Positions 18,015-26,544 of a stretch of 32,146 nucleotides of DNA are shown in pieces (the stretch's first letter is position 1; each line of letters begins with the position of its first letter). Location: NCBI GenBank assembly GCA_028278145.1, contig JANQEV010000049.1:1-32146 (forward strand), in the 5' to 3' direction. The DNA comes from Chromatiales bacterium. GTDB taxonomy: Bacteria > Pseudomonadota > Gammaproteobacteria > Chromatiales > Chromatiaceae. The notes under the pieces were generated by a model. It was not told the DNA's origin. It did no database searches and saw only the letters and a program-made list of their open reading frames with translations. The translations under genes and the position numbers were made by a program.

Positions 18015-19577
18015 ATGAGTACATTTGTCTGGAAATTCGGATTGACTTTTATTCTGCTGCTTACAGTGGCTATTGGATTGATGGCTATCGTATTTTTCGA
18101 TGGGCTATACCATATGATTGGCTATTGGGAGAGAGATGAGTACAGTCATGGCTATCTGTTGCCGTTGGTGGCCGGGTATTTTGTCTGGCAGAAGAAAAAT
18201 GAGCTAGCACAAATTCAATTCAGCACCAGCTGGCTTGGTGTGGCGCTGTTCTGCCTGGGTCTGGTAGGTTTTCTGGCAGGTGAATTGAGTACCCTGTTTA
18301 CAGTTATCCAGTATGCATTTTTACTTGCCCTGGGTGGCCTGCTTCTAGCAATAATGGGATGGCCTGCCTTCAAAATAATTTTGGTGCCATTCTTTATTCT
18401 GTTCTTTACCGTTCCTCTACCCAACTTCCTGTATAACAATCTCTCGGCGTTTCTGCAGTTGATCTCGTCTGAACTTGGTGTTTGGGTAATTCGTCTGTTT
18501 GGGATCAGTGTCTACCTGGAAGGCAACGTAATAGACCTGGGCGATTATAAACTGCAGGTGGTGGAAGCCTGTAGTGGTTTACGTTATCTGTTTCCTCTCA
18601 TGTCTTTAGGTTTTATTGCCGCCTACCTGTATAAGGATAAATTCTGGAAAAAAGCAGTGGTATTTCTCTCCACTATTCCCATTACCGTTTTTATGAATAG
18701 TTTCCGTATTGGTGTCATTGGGGTAATGGTGGAGTACTGGGGGCAGGAGATGGCGGAAGGTTTTCTGCACGATTTTGAAGGCTGGGTCGTCTTTATGGCC
18801 TGTACAGCAGTATTGGTATTGGAAATGTGGTTGTTGTCAAAGATTGGTAGAAACAGCGTGCCCTTTAGCGAGGTGTTCGTCCTTGATGCTCCGGTAACCA
18901 TACCTGAAGCATCTGAGGTTAAGGCCAGGTCAATTCCTGTCAGTTTACATTTATCAGTAATGCTACTTGTGGTGTGTGCTATTGCTTCTCAAGCGCTGCC
19001 AAATAGAACTGAAGTAATACCGGAGCGAAATGTATTTAATACTTTTCCTATGGAGATAGGAGAGTGGAAAGGTAAGCGGGATATTATGGAAAGTATATAC
19101 CTGGATGCCCTTAAGCTCAGCGACTATATAATTGCCGATTATGCAGGTAAGGAAAACCGCCCGGTGAATTTCTATGTGGCTTACTATGACTCACAGCGTA
19201 AAGGCGTATCGGCACATTCTCCCAAGTCCTGTCTGCCTGGTGGTGGTTGGCAGATTGCTGAATTTGATCAGAAGACCATAGATGGTGTATTTGTAGCAGG
19301 AAAGCAGTTGCGGGTTAATAGAACATTGATCCAGTTGGGAGATGTGAAACAGCTGGTCTACTACTGGTTTCAGCAACGGGGGCGGGTTGTTACCAATGAG
19401 TATCTGGTGAAGTGGTTTCTATTTTGGGATGCATTGACCAGACAACGGACTGATGGAGCTCTAATAAGGCTTACTGCACTGGTTCGCCCGGGTCAGGAGG
19501 TTGCGGAAACTGACAGATTGCTCCAGGAGTTTGTGGGAGACGTAAGTTCAGAATTAGATAGATTTATCCCGGAATGA
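18015..19577 (+). CDS. Exosortase fused to a C-terminal EpsI domain
   Basis: A 520-residue protein. The N-terminal part (about 1-275) has many membrane helices and the exosortase triad: Cys186 in 'VVEACSGLRYLFP', Arg231 in 'MNSFRIG', and His252 in 'GFLHDFEGW'. A linker and further helix (about 308-325) lead to an EpsI/DUF3485 domain (about 330-520) with 'GEWKGKRD' and 'HSPKSCLPGGGW' at 401-412. Family knowledge: exosortases cut PEP-CTERM-like tails at the inner membrane. A fused EpsI domain combined with a VPLPA/VPLPP-type tail suggests the XrtD class rather than classic XrtA; that subtype call is inference. AGGA lies 5 bases before ATG 18015. The WecA-like gene follows after 10 bases. Confidence 0.92.
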   Translation: MSTFVWKFGLTFILLLTVAIGLMAIVFFDGLYHMIGYWERDEYSHGYLLPLVAGYFVWQKKNELAQIQFSTSWLGVALFCLGLVGFLAGELSTLFTVIQYAFLLALGGLLLAIMGWPAFKIILVPFFILFFTVPLPNFLYNNLSAFLQLISSELGVWVIRLFGISVYLEGNVIDLGDYKLQVVEACSGLRYLFPLMSLGFIAAYLYKDKFWKKAVVFLSTIPITVFMNSFRIGVIGVMVEYWGQEMAEGFLHDFEGWVVFMACTAVLVLEMWLLSKIGRNSVPFSEVFVLDAPVTIPEASEVKARSIPVSLHLSVMLLVVCAIASQALPNRTEVIPERNVFNTFPMEIGEWKGKRDIMESIYLDALKLSDYIIADYAGKENRPVNFYVAYYDSQRKGVSAHSPKSCLPGGGWQIAEFDQKTIDGVFVAGKQLRVNRTLIQLGDVKQLVYYWFQQRGRVVTNEYLVKWFLFWDALTRQRTDGALIRLTALVRPGQEVAETDRLLQEFVGDVSSELDRFIPE

Positions 19578-19587
19578 TGAGGGCGTC

Positions 19588-21219
19588 ATGTCGACACTGG
19601 GATTAATATCTTTTCTGATAGCGATTTCGCTATCAATGATGCTGATACCACTGTTGGTGCGGATTGCGCCAGCAATTGGTTTGGTCGACCTGCCTGGTCC
19701 GCGCAAGATACACACCGATGTGGTGCCGCGAGTGGGAGGCATAGCAATATTCCTGGGTAGTATGATTCCTCTTCTGATCTGGTTACCCAAGACACAACTT
19801 TTTTACGCGTTACTGGCTGCCTTATTGGTGCTGTTTCTGTTCGGTGTTTGGGATGACAAGAGTGATATTGATTTCCGAGCCAAATTTCTTGGTCAGATAG
19901 CAGCCGCTACCATCCTGGTTTACGGTGGTGATATCTACATTCATCAGTTTCCTTTTTTTGAAGACAATGAGATTCCACAGGGGCTTACCCGTATCTTTAC
20001 CGTAATACTGTTGGTAGGGGTTACTAACGCGGTAAATATGGCAGATGGCCTGGATGGGCTGGCAGGTGGAACCAGTCTCCTAGCTGTGGGTTGTATGACA
20101 GTTACTGCATATCTTGCCCAGGATGTACATGTGGTGATATTCGGATTGGCATTGATTGGTGCCACCCTGGGCTTTCTTCGTTTTAATACCTATCCGGCAC
20201 GTCTGTTCTTGGGCGATTCTGGCAGTCAACTATTGGGGTTCTGTTCGGGTGTGATTTGCATCCTTGTCACTCAAAGGAGCAATACTGCGTTAAGCCCCAT
20301 GATGGCAGTTTTGGTATTAGGGCTACCACTACTGGACGTACTTACGGTTATGGCAATAAGGATATCTGAAGGTCGTTCGCCGTTTTCAGCAGATAAGAAA
20401 CATATACACCATATGTTTTTAGATGTCGGGTTTTCTCATCGTGAAGCTGTGTATGTGGTTTACACCATACAGATAGCGCTTGTGTTGACAGCCTTTCTTT
20501 TAAGATATGCGACTGACGAGCTGCTACTGCTAGTCTATATGGTCTTCTGTATCACGCTGCTTTCTATGATTGCCCTTGCCAAGCACCGGGTTGGTGCAGT
20601 CAGTATGTGGGTTATGGGTTCACAGAGATTTCTGGCCAGGATTGGAATTGATGCCGAGCTTGGCGTCTATAGGAAATTCTCTTATCAGACTATTCGGGTA
20701 ATACTCAGTGCCATCCTTATTATAGGGGTAAGTAGTATTGCAGATATCCCTGAAGACTTCGGGCTGATGGCTGTCCTATTGCTTGTTATGCTGATACCGT
20801 CACTGTTAATTAGAAATGCATTCACTAATACCATAGTGAGACTCTGTCTCTATGTTACTGCGGGGTTTGTGGTCTATTTTATAGAGCTTGCACAACAGGA
20901 TGGAGTTATTGTAGCTAACTATCTGCCGGTGCTGTTTCTGATTGTCGGGGTTGCAGTGGCATTTCTGATTCGAATGGCAGGTAGTTCAGTGCGAGAGTTT
21001 TCAGCCCTGGATTTCCTGTTGTTGGCAATGGCAGTTATCGTATCGCTTTTTCCTGAAGCCAAGGTGATGGACGGTATTGATGCCAAGATGGTGATTGAGA
21101 TTGTGGTTCTGTTTTATGCTGTTGATGTTCTGTTTAATCGCCGGGATAGGTTGGAAAAATTTGTCCTGGCAAGTACGTCAGTCGCTTTGCTGATAATAGT
21201 GTTTAAAGGCTTACTGTAG
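19588..21219 (+). CDS. WecA/MraY-family undecaprenyl-phosphate phosphoglycosyltransferase with C-terminal membrane extension
   Basis: A 543-residue polytopic membrane protein. The GT4 family core (about 1-330) has 'VWDDKSDIDFR' (Asp89-Asp90), 'NMADGLDGLAGG' at 150-161, 'RLFLGDSGSQ' at 205-214, and the C-terminal cytoplasmic 'DKKHIHHMFLDVGFSHREA'. Members transfer a sugar-1-phosphate (often GlcNAc-1-P) to the lipid carrier, starting repeat-unit synthesis. Typical WecA/TagO proteins are about 350 residues; here about 200 more follow (about 335-543), with several predicted hydrophobic helices and no motif I recognise. GAGGG sits just before the ATG. It is the only glycosyl-transfer enzyme seen in the locus. 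Confidence 0.88.
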   Translation: MSTLGLISFLIAISLSMMLIPLLVRIAPAIGLVDLPGPRKIHTDVVPRVGGIAIFLGSMIPLLIWLPKTQLFYALLAALLVLFLFGVWDDKSDIDFRAKFLGQIAAATILVYGGDIYIHQFPFFEDNEIPQGLTRIFTVILLVGVTNAVNMADGLDGLAGGTSLLAVGCMTVTAYLAQDVHVVIFGLALIGATLGFLRFNTYPARLFLGDSGSQLLGFCSGVICILVTQRSNTALSPMMAVLVLGLPLLDVLTVMAIRISEGRSPFSADKKHIHHMFLDVGFSHREAVYVVYTIQIALVLTAFLLRYATDELLLLVYMVFCITLLSMIALAKHRVGAVSMWVMGSQRFLARIGIDAELGVYRKFSYQTIRVILSAILIIGVSSIADIPEDFGLMAVLLLVMLIPSLLIRNAFTNTIVRLCLYVTAGFVVYFIELAQQDGVIVANYLPVLFLIVGVAVAFLIRMAGSSVREFSALDFLLLAMAVIVSLFPEAKVMDGIDAKMVIEIVVLFYAVDVLFNRRDRLEKFVLASTSVALLIIVFKGLL

Positions 21220-21273
21220 CTTGAGTGCGCCAGTAGGTTTTCATGCTGTGCTGTACGGATAGATTGCTTTCTT

Positions 21274-21297
21274 CTGCTAATCGGTCATCATTAGCAG
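21274..21297. other. Perfect 8-bp hairpin between the WecA-like gene and the TPR lipoprotein gene
   Basis: CTGCTAAT (21274-21281) and ATTAGCAG (21290-21297) form a perfect stem with an 8-base loop in the 151-bp gap. There is no T tract directly after it, so it could be an RNA stability or processing element, or an operator. Function is unknown. Confidence 0.5.
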
Positions 21298-21370
21298 GCC
21301 AGGTAGAGATGGATGGGGACTGGGAGCGCTAGCCTGGGTTATTTTTCGATTTGTTAAAGAGGTACTTGCT

Positions 21371-23782
21371 GTGTCTATAACAAGGAAATTCCGTGGTAAC
21401 AAACTGCTCTATGTGCTGGTGGTGTTGTTATGCGTTCAGATGCTTACCTCCTGTGGTGGGGCTGAAGATAGAAAGGCGAACTATTTCAAACGCGGGATGG
21501 AACTGTATCAACAGGGAAACTACGTAAAAGCAAAACTCGAATTTAAGAATGTACTCCAGATCGATCCAAAGGATGCTGAAGCACACTTTATGTTTGGACA
21601 GATCATGGAAAAAGAGCAGGACTGGCGCAAGGCCTATGCCCTGTTTCTGCGTGCAGTTGAATTGAATCCAAATCATACCGGAGCTCAAATACATCTAGGT
21701 CGCCTCTATGCCATGAGTGGCGCACCGGAAAAGGCTTTGGAAACAGCCGATAAGGTATTGGTGCAGAAGCCAGGTGACCCTGCTGCCATGGTGCTGAAGG
21801 GGTTGGCCAAGGCCAGAATGGGAAGCAAAGAGGATGCGGTACGGGATGTTGAGGCTGCGGTTAAGGTGGATTCCAGCAATGTGGATGCGGTCTCCTTACT
21901 CTCAGCTCTATATGCTGATCTAGGGAATATGGACAAGGCCATACAACTGGCCAAGCAGGGTCTGGAAGAGAACCCTGAACATATGGGTTTGCATCTGCTG
22001 TTGGCACGCATGTACGAGAAGACCGCAAATACCGATGGTACGGTAGAGCTACTGAAAAAAATGATTGAGTTGCAGCCCGACAACCAATCCAATCGTACCC
22101 GGCTTGCTGCCTACCATCATGCCAAGGGTAACAAGGCCGAGGCAGAAAAGGTGCTTCGAGATGCTATTGCCGCCAAGCCAGACAGCGTAGATGCCAAGTT
22201 ATCACTGATCGATTACCTGGGTAAGAATAAAGCAACCAGAGACAGGGCGGAGCAGGAACTGAAAGAGTTTGTAAAGAATGATCCTCAGGAGTACCAGCTC
22301 CAGTTTGCCATGGCCAAGATCTATCTGGGTACAGGGCGTCGGGAGGAGGCGAGGAAACTCTACCAGGATATCTCAAGCAAGGAGAAGGAAGGAGTTGATG
22401 GTGCTATGGCCAGGACTAAACTTGCTGGCCTGTTGATGATGGAAAAGAAGCTGGAACAGTCTAAGGAGATGATTGACAGTGTCTTGGCTGAAGACCCAAA
22501 GAATAAAGAGGCCCTGCTGACTAGAGCTGCACTATCTCTGGCTACAAATGATGCTGATAAGGGTATCGCTGATCTACGTACTTTATTGGGAGAAGATCCT
22601 GGGCATGTAAAGGGGCTAAGGCTGAAGGCCAGAGCCCATCTGGTGAAGAAAGAGACTGCACTGGCTCGCGAAAGTCTGGAGGCGGCCATTCAGGTTAGTC
22701 CACAGGAATCTGCTGCCAATTTTGAACTGGCGCAACTGCTAGTACAGACTGGGAAAGAGGATGATGCAATTGCCGTGCTGGAAAAGATGCAGAAGTTTGC
22801 CCCGGATCATGTTGGGATCATGCTGGGTTTGGCCAAGATATATGCCAAGCAGCAGAAATGGGATAAGGTCGCATCTGTAGCCAAGCTGATACAGGCGAAG
22901 AACCCGGATAAAGCGCTAGGTTACTATTATGGAGGTCTTGCGCTGCAGGGAAAAGGAAAGCTGGAAGAGAGTGTGAAGCTGTTTGAGCAGTCACTGAAAC
23001 GCTCACCCAACGCAGTAGAACCGTTGATTGCCATTGCCAGGAGTTGGCTGGTGTTGAAGCAACCGGACAAGGCATTAGAACGAGTTCAACAGGTAATACA
23101 ACAGAACAAGAAGAACTATCTGGCCTATAACCTGGAGGGTGAAATCCACATTAGACAGAACCAGCTGACTGAAGCCAAGGCATCGTTTAAGCGGGCACAA
23201 GAAGTTAATCCAAAGTGGTCCATCCCATACAGAAATCTGTTCAAGCTGAGCCTGATTGAAAGGGATATTCCCGGCGCAGTGAATATACTTGAGGATGGGT
23301 TTAAGAAAACCAATGACCTGTCTCTGGCTGTAGAGTTGGCAGGAGTATATGAGCGTATAGGGAAAGCAGCTGATGCCAAGGCATTGTATGAAAAACTGTA
23401 TCAGGAGAGACCAAATCTAGCAGTGATAAAAAACAATCTGGCCATGCTGCTGCTGCAGGGCAAGCCTGATCAGGCGACCTTAGATCGCGCTCTGGAACTG
23501 ACCAAGGATTTCGCCCTCTCAGAAAATCCTATCTATATTGATACCCTGGGTTGGGTTTACTATATCCGCGGTGAGATGGCGGATGCTGTAACCATGTTGG
23601 AGCGGGCAGACCGAGGTAAACTAAAATTGCCTGATATTCCCTATCATCTGGGAATGGCATATTACAAATCAGGTAGAAAACAGGATGCTGCTAAGAAGCT
23701 TGAGGAAGCGTTAAATTATGAGCGCTCTTTCCAGGGTCGGGATGAGGCTGTCAGGGTATTGAAAGAGATTAAGGAGAAATAG
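21371..23782 (+). CDS. PEP-CTERM-system TPR-repeat lipoprotein (PrsT-like)
   Basis: An 803-residue lipoprotein. The signal sequence ends in lipobox 'LTSC', with the lipidated cysteine at residue 28; glycine follows, so outer-membrane sorting is likely. The rest is a solenoid of tetratricopeptide repeats. Examples are 'YQQGNYVKAKLEFKNVLQID' at about 42-61 and repeated 'A...LY...G..DKAI' units down to about residue 790. This matches the large TPR lipoprotein regularly found in exosortase loci. It probably scaffolds protein or polymer export, but a precise role is not established. The start is GTG 21371, with AGAGG about 8 bases upstream. It is the last plus-strand gene of the EPS region, and I see no strong terminator in the 169 bases before the convergent neighbour. 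Confidence 0.9.
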   Translation: MSITRKFRGNKLLYVLVVLLCVQMLTSCGGAEDRKANYFKRGMELYQQGNYVKAKLEFKNVLQIDPKDAEAHFMFGQIMEKEQDWRKAYALFLRAVELNPNHTGAQIHLGRLYAMSGAPEKALETADKVLVQKPGDPAAMVLKGLAKARMGSKEDAVRDVEAAVKVDSSNVDAVSLLSALYADLGNMDKAIQLAKQGLEENPEHMGLHLLLARMYEKTANTDGTVELLKKMIELQPDNQSNRTRLAAYHHAKGNKAEAEKVLRDAIAAKPDSVDAKLSLIDYLGKNKATRDRAEQELKEFVKNDPQEYQLQFAMAKIYLGTGRREEARKLYQDISSKEKEGVDGAMARTKLAGLLMMEKKLEQSKEMIDSVLAEDPKNKEALLTRAALSLATNDADKGIADLRTLLGEDPGHVKGLRLKARAHLVKKETALARESLEAAIQVSPQESAANFELAQLLVQTGKEDDAIAVLEKMQKFAPDHVGIMLGLAKIYAKQQKWDKVASVAKLIQAKNPDKALGYYYGGLALQGKGKLEESVKLFEQSLKRSPNAVEPLIAIARSWLVLKQPDKALERVQQVIQQNKKNYLAYNLEGEIHIRQNQLTEAKASFKRAQEVNPKWSIPYRNLFKLSLIERDIPGAVNILEDGFKKTNDLSLAVELAGVYERIGKAADAKALYEKLYQERPNLAVIKNNLAMLLLQGKPDQATLDRALELTKDFALSENPIYIDTLGWVYYIRGEMADAVTMLERADRGKLKLPDIPYHLGMAYYKSGRKQDAAKKLEEALNYERSFQGRDEAVRVLKEIKEK

Positions 23783-23951
23783 CATATCTCACACCAGCTT
23801 GTGGTAGCCCTGATGTGACCAGATATTGTTATGGGTACAGGTCTATATGGAAGCGCCGTTTTCAACTTAAGAGCCACGAAGGCAACTAATTTGATTCCTG
23901 GCGCTATCTGTCTATCTAGAGGCCGAATTATCCTGTTGTGATGGAAAGCTA

Positions 23952-24404
23952 TCAGTTACAGTACTTTTCAATATACTTGGTGTTTTTATCAATCTCTGCC
24001 TGACGCTCCTCGGGTGAAAGAGTCTTATAGCTTCCGTCTTCCTGCTTTATTCTTGACCTGGGGTGGTCTTTGACCAGTTCAAGGTTCTTTCTGGCTATAG
24101 CGCAGTTCTTTTTCTTGGTTTCCTCATTCTTGGCTTTTAATTCTTTCTCTGCAGCTGTTTCTGATTTCTTTTTATTTGCTTCATCCATAGCTGCCTGTCG
24201 CCGCTTCAGGTCTTTCATGATTTCATCTGGGGCAGCAGCTGGCTTCGGTGGTGGCTTGATAACAGTTGCTTCTCCGGACGGGGGAGGTGACTGGGAGTAA
24301 ATAGTAACCCCGTTTTCATCCACCCAGCGGTAGGTTTTTGCCGTGGTGGGTAACAACCATATCAGGAGCATGATTGACATTGTGACCATCGAAAAACGTT
24401 TCAT
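23952..24404 (-). CDS. DUF4124 domain-containing secreted protein
   Basis: About 150 residues from ATG 24404. A signal peptide covers residues 1 to about 22. The DUF4124 motif 'YRWVDENGVTIYSQSPPP' begins at about residue 25, followed by a Pro/Ala linker and a long Lys/Glu-rich helix. A C-terminal part carries two cysteines ('KKNCAIARKN' and terminal 'KYCN') that may pair. The frame is open to 24455, but ATG 24404 is preferred because the signal peptide begins there and AAGGA lies about 13 bases upstream. The family is common in gammaproteobacteria and its function is unknown. The gene is convergent with the EPS operon and divergent from ilvB, marking the boundary between the two regions. Confidence 0.85.
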   Translation of the reverse strand: MKRFSMVTMSIMLLIWLLPTTAKTYRWVDENGVTIYSQSPPPSGEATVIKPPPKPAAAPDEIMKDLKRRQAAMDEANKKKSETAAEKELKAKNEETKKKNCAIARKNLELVKDHPRSRIKQEDGSYKTLSPEERQAEIDKNTKYIEKYCN

Positions 24405-24823
24405 GATACTTCTGCCGTCCTTTGAGATGTAATTTAATATCCCTATTATGAGCAAGCATTCCAGGTTGGCAAGTATTTAGGCGGATCTAATTAGCGTTAT
24501 AGTGCTTGAAATGCGGTTTTTATAGGCAGTATGTGATTTGGTTGCGGTTAAACCTTGATTGCCGAGCGACTTAACATGGCCCCACAAGTTATTTGGTCTT
24601 TATCCTGCTGGCTGGTTATCTGCTATGGGATAAATCACAGGCAGAGGCAATAGCCCATAGTTTGAGTGTGGTTTAACGGCGGTCAAACCAGACTTAGCCC
24701 CGGTTCTCCTTGACCTGAATGCCCAATATTAGTAATTTGAGCGGTTCTGTGATTTTTATTGGAATTTTGCTGGGTCGGCTATAGGTCTTTTGGTTGGTGT
24801 AGTAGTTGTTGGAGGTCTCTGAC
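24405..24823 (+). promoter_or_regulatory. Leader region upstream of ilvB with alternative hairpins
   Basis: There are 419 bases between divergent starts. A weak promoter may be TTGAAA (24506-24511) with TATGTG (24530-24535). A 25-codon mini-ORF (24576-24653) has seven Val, Ile or Leu codons. Several short arms can pair: GTTAAACC (24547-24554) with GGTTTAAC (24670-24677), and the latter instead with GGTCAAACC (24681-24689). Further pairs are GGTCAA (24681-24686) with TTGACC (24710-24715), and CTATGGG (24623-24629) with CCCATAG (24654-24660). This resembles an attenuation leader, but no terminator T tract is seen and the mini-ORF has no good ribosome site, so it remains a suggestion. Confidence 0.3.
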
Positions 24824-26542
24824 GTGGAATTGAGTGGTTCCGAAATCGTCGTTCAGTGTCTGAAGGACGAAGGTGTGGAGTATGTATTTGGCTACCCTGG
24901 TGGTGCCGTTCTGCATATCTATGATGCGATATTCAAGCAGGATGACGTGAAGCATATTCTGGTGCGCCATGAACAGGGTGCAACCCACGCTGCTGACGGA
25001 TATGCCCGTGCCACCGGCAGACCAGGCGTGGCCCTGGTAACATCAGGCCCTGGTGCCACCAATGCGGTGACTGGTATAGCTACGGCCTATATGGATTCTA
25101 TCCCCATGGTGGTCCTTACCGGTCAGGTGCCGTCTCCTTTTATTGGTAGTGATGCCTTCCAGGAGGTGGACACAGTCGGTATCACCAGGCCATGTGTGAA
25201 GCATAATTTTCTGGTCAAGGATGTACGCGACCTGGCGGAAACCTTCAAAAAGGCGTTCTATATCGCCACCTCAGGCCGTCCTGGGCCGGTGGTAATCGAT
25301 ATTCCCAAGGATATTACCGATCCAGGGGTGAAGATCCCATACGAATATCCAAAAAAGGTCTCCATGCGTTCCTATAACCCGGTAACCAAGGGGCACAGTG
25401 GCCAGATTAAAAAGGCTGTAGGTATGATTCTGGCAGCCAAGCGTCCGGTGGTCTATTCCGGTGGTGGCGTGGTACTGGGTAATGCCTCGGAATCACTAAC
25501 AGAACTTGTGCGCCAACTGGGGTTGCCAATCACCAGTACCCTTATGGGGCTGGGAGCATATCCATCCAGTGACAAGCAGTTTCTTGGCATGCTGGGTATG
25601 CATGGCACCTATGAAGCTAATATGGCCATGCATGGAACAGATGTACTGATTGCCATAGGTGCCCGCTTTGATGATCGGATAACTGGCCATGTGGAACGCT
25701 TCTGTCCTGACGCCACGATCATCCATATCGACATAGATCCATCTTCTATCTCCAAGAATGTCCGGGTGGATGTGCCTATAGTGGGGGCGGTGGACCAGGT
25801 GCTGCAGAATATGCTTAAGGTCTTAAAGGAGAGCAACTCTAAGCAGGATAAGAATGCCCTGGAAGAGTGGTGGCAGCAGATTGAACAGTGGCGAAACAAG
25901 CAGTGTCTCCGCTATGACAAGAAGAGCAAGCTGATCAAACCCCAGTATGCCCTGGAGGTTCTGCACAAGGTTACCAATGGTGATGCCTATGTGTGCTCAG
26001 ATGTAGGCCAGCACCAGATGTTTGCAGCCCAATTCTACGGTTTTGATAAGCCCAGGCGCTGGATCAACTCAGGTGGTCTTGGCACTATGGGATTTGGTCT
26101 GCCGGCAGCCATGGGGGTCAAGATGGCCCACCCTGATGCGGAAGTGGTAGTGGTCACCAGTGAGGCCAGTATCCAGATGTGTATCCAGGAGTTGGCCACC
26201 TGTACCCAACATAGCCTGCCCCTGAAGATCATGATGCTGAATAATGGCTATATGGGCATGGTGCGCCAGTGGCAGGAGTTCTTTTATGAGAGCCGTTATT
26301 CACATTCCACTGTGGAGAGCACGCCTGACTTCGTAAAATTGGCCGAGAGCTATGGCCACGTAGGTATGCGTATCGAAAACAAGGATGACCTGGAGTCAGC
26401 AATGCGGGAGGCCTTTGCCATGAAAGACCGTCTGGTATTTATGGATGTGGTCATCGACCCGGATGAGAATGTCTATCCGATGATTGAGGCGGGCAAGGCC
26501 CATAACGAGATGTATCTCTCCCCTGAAAGTGAGCTGGTTTAA
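24824..26542 (+). CDS. ilvB: Acetolactate (acetohydroxyacid) synthase, large subunit
   Basis: A 572-residue ThDP enzyme from GTG 24824, chosen because GGAGGT lies 7 bases upstream; a further upstream TTG at 24806 would bury that site inside the gene. It has 'VFGYPGGAVLHIYDA', catalytic Glu50 in 'RHEQGATHAADGYAR', 'TSGPGATNAVTGI', the FAD-domain 'GARFDDRITG', and 'LNNGYMGMVRQWQ'. It catalyses the first common step of Val/Leu/Ile synthesis from pyruvate (and 2-ketobutyrate), together with the small subunit encoded 2 bases downstream. Odd point: the metal-binding loop that usually reads GDGS or GEGS is 'SEAS' at residues 446-449. The rest of the protein is well conserved and complete. Confidence 0.96.
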   Translation: MELSGSEIVVQCLKDEGVEYVFGYPGGAVLHIYDAIFKQDDVKHILVRHEQGATHAADGYARATGRPGVALVTSGPGATNAVTGIATAYMDSIPMVVLTGQVPSPFIGSDAFQEVDTVGITRPCVKHNFLVKDVRDLAETFKKAFYIATSGRPGPVVIDIPKDITDPGVKIPYEYPKKVSMRSYNPVTKGHSGQIKKAVGMILAAKRPVVYSGGGVVLGNASESLTELVRQLGLPITSTLMGLGAYPSSDKQFLGMLGMHGTYEANMAMHGTDVLIAIGARFDDRITGHVERFCPDATIIHIDIDPSSISKNVRVDVPIVGAVDQVLQNMLKVLKESNSKQDKNALEEWWQQIEQWRNKQCLRYDKKSKLIKPQYALEVLHKVTNGDAYVCSDVGQHQMFAAQFYGFDKPRRWINSGGLGTMGFGLPAAMGVKMAHPDAEVVVVTSEASIQMCIQELATCTQHSLPLKIMMLNNGYMGMVRQWQEFFYESRYSHSTVESTPDFVKLAESYGHVGMRIENKDDLESAMREAFAMKDRLVFMDVVIDPDENVYPMIEAGKAHNEMYLSPESELV

Positions 26543-26544
26543 GC

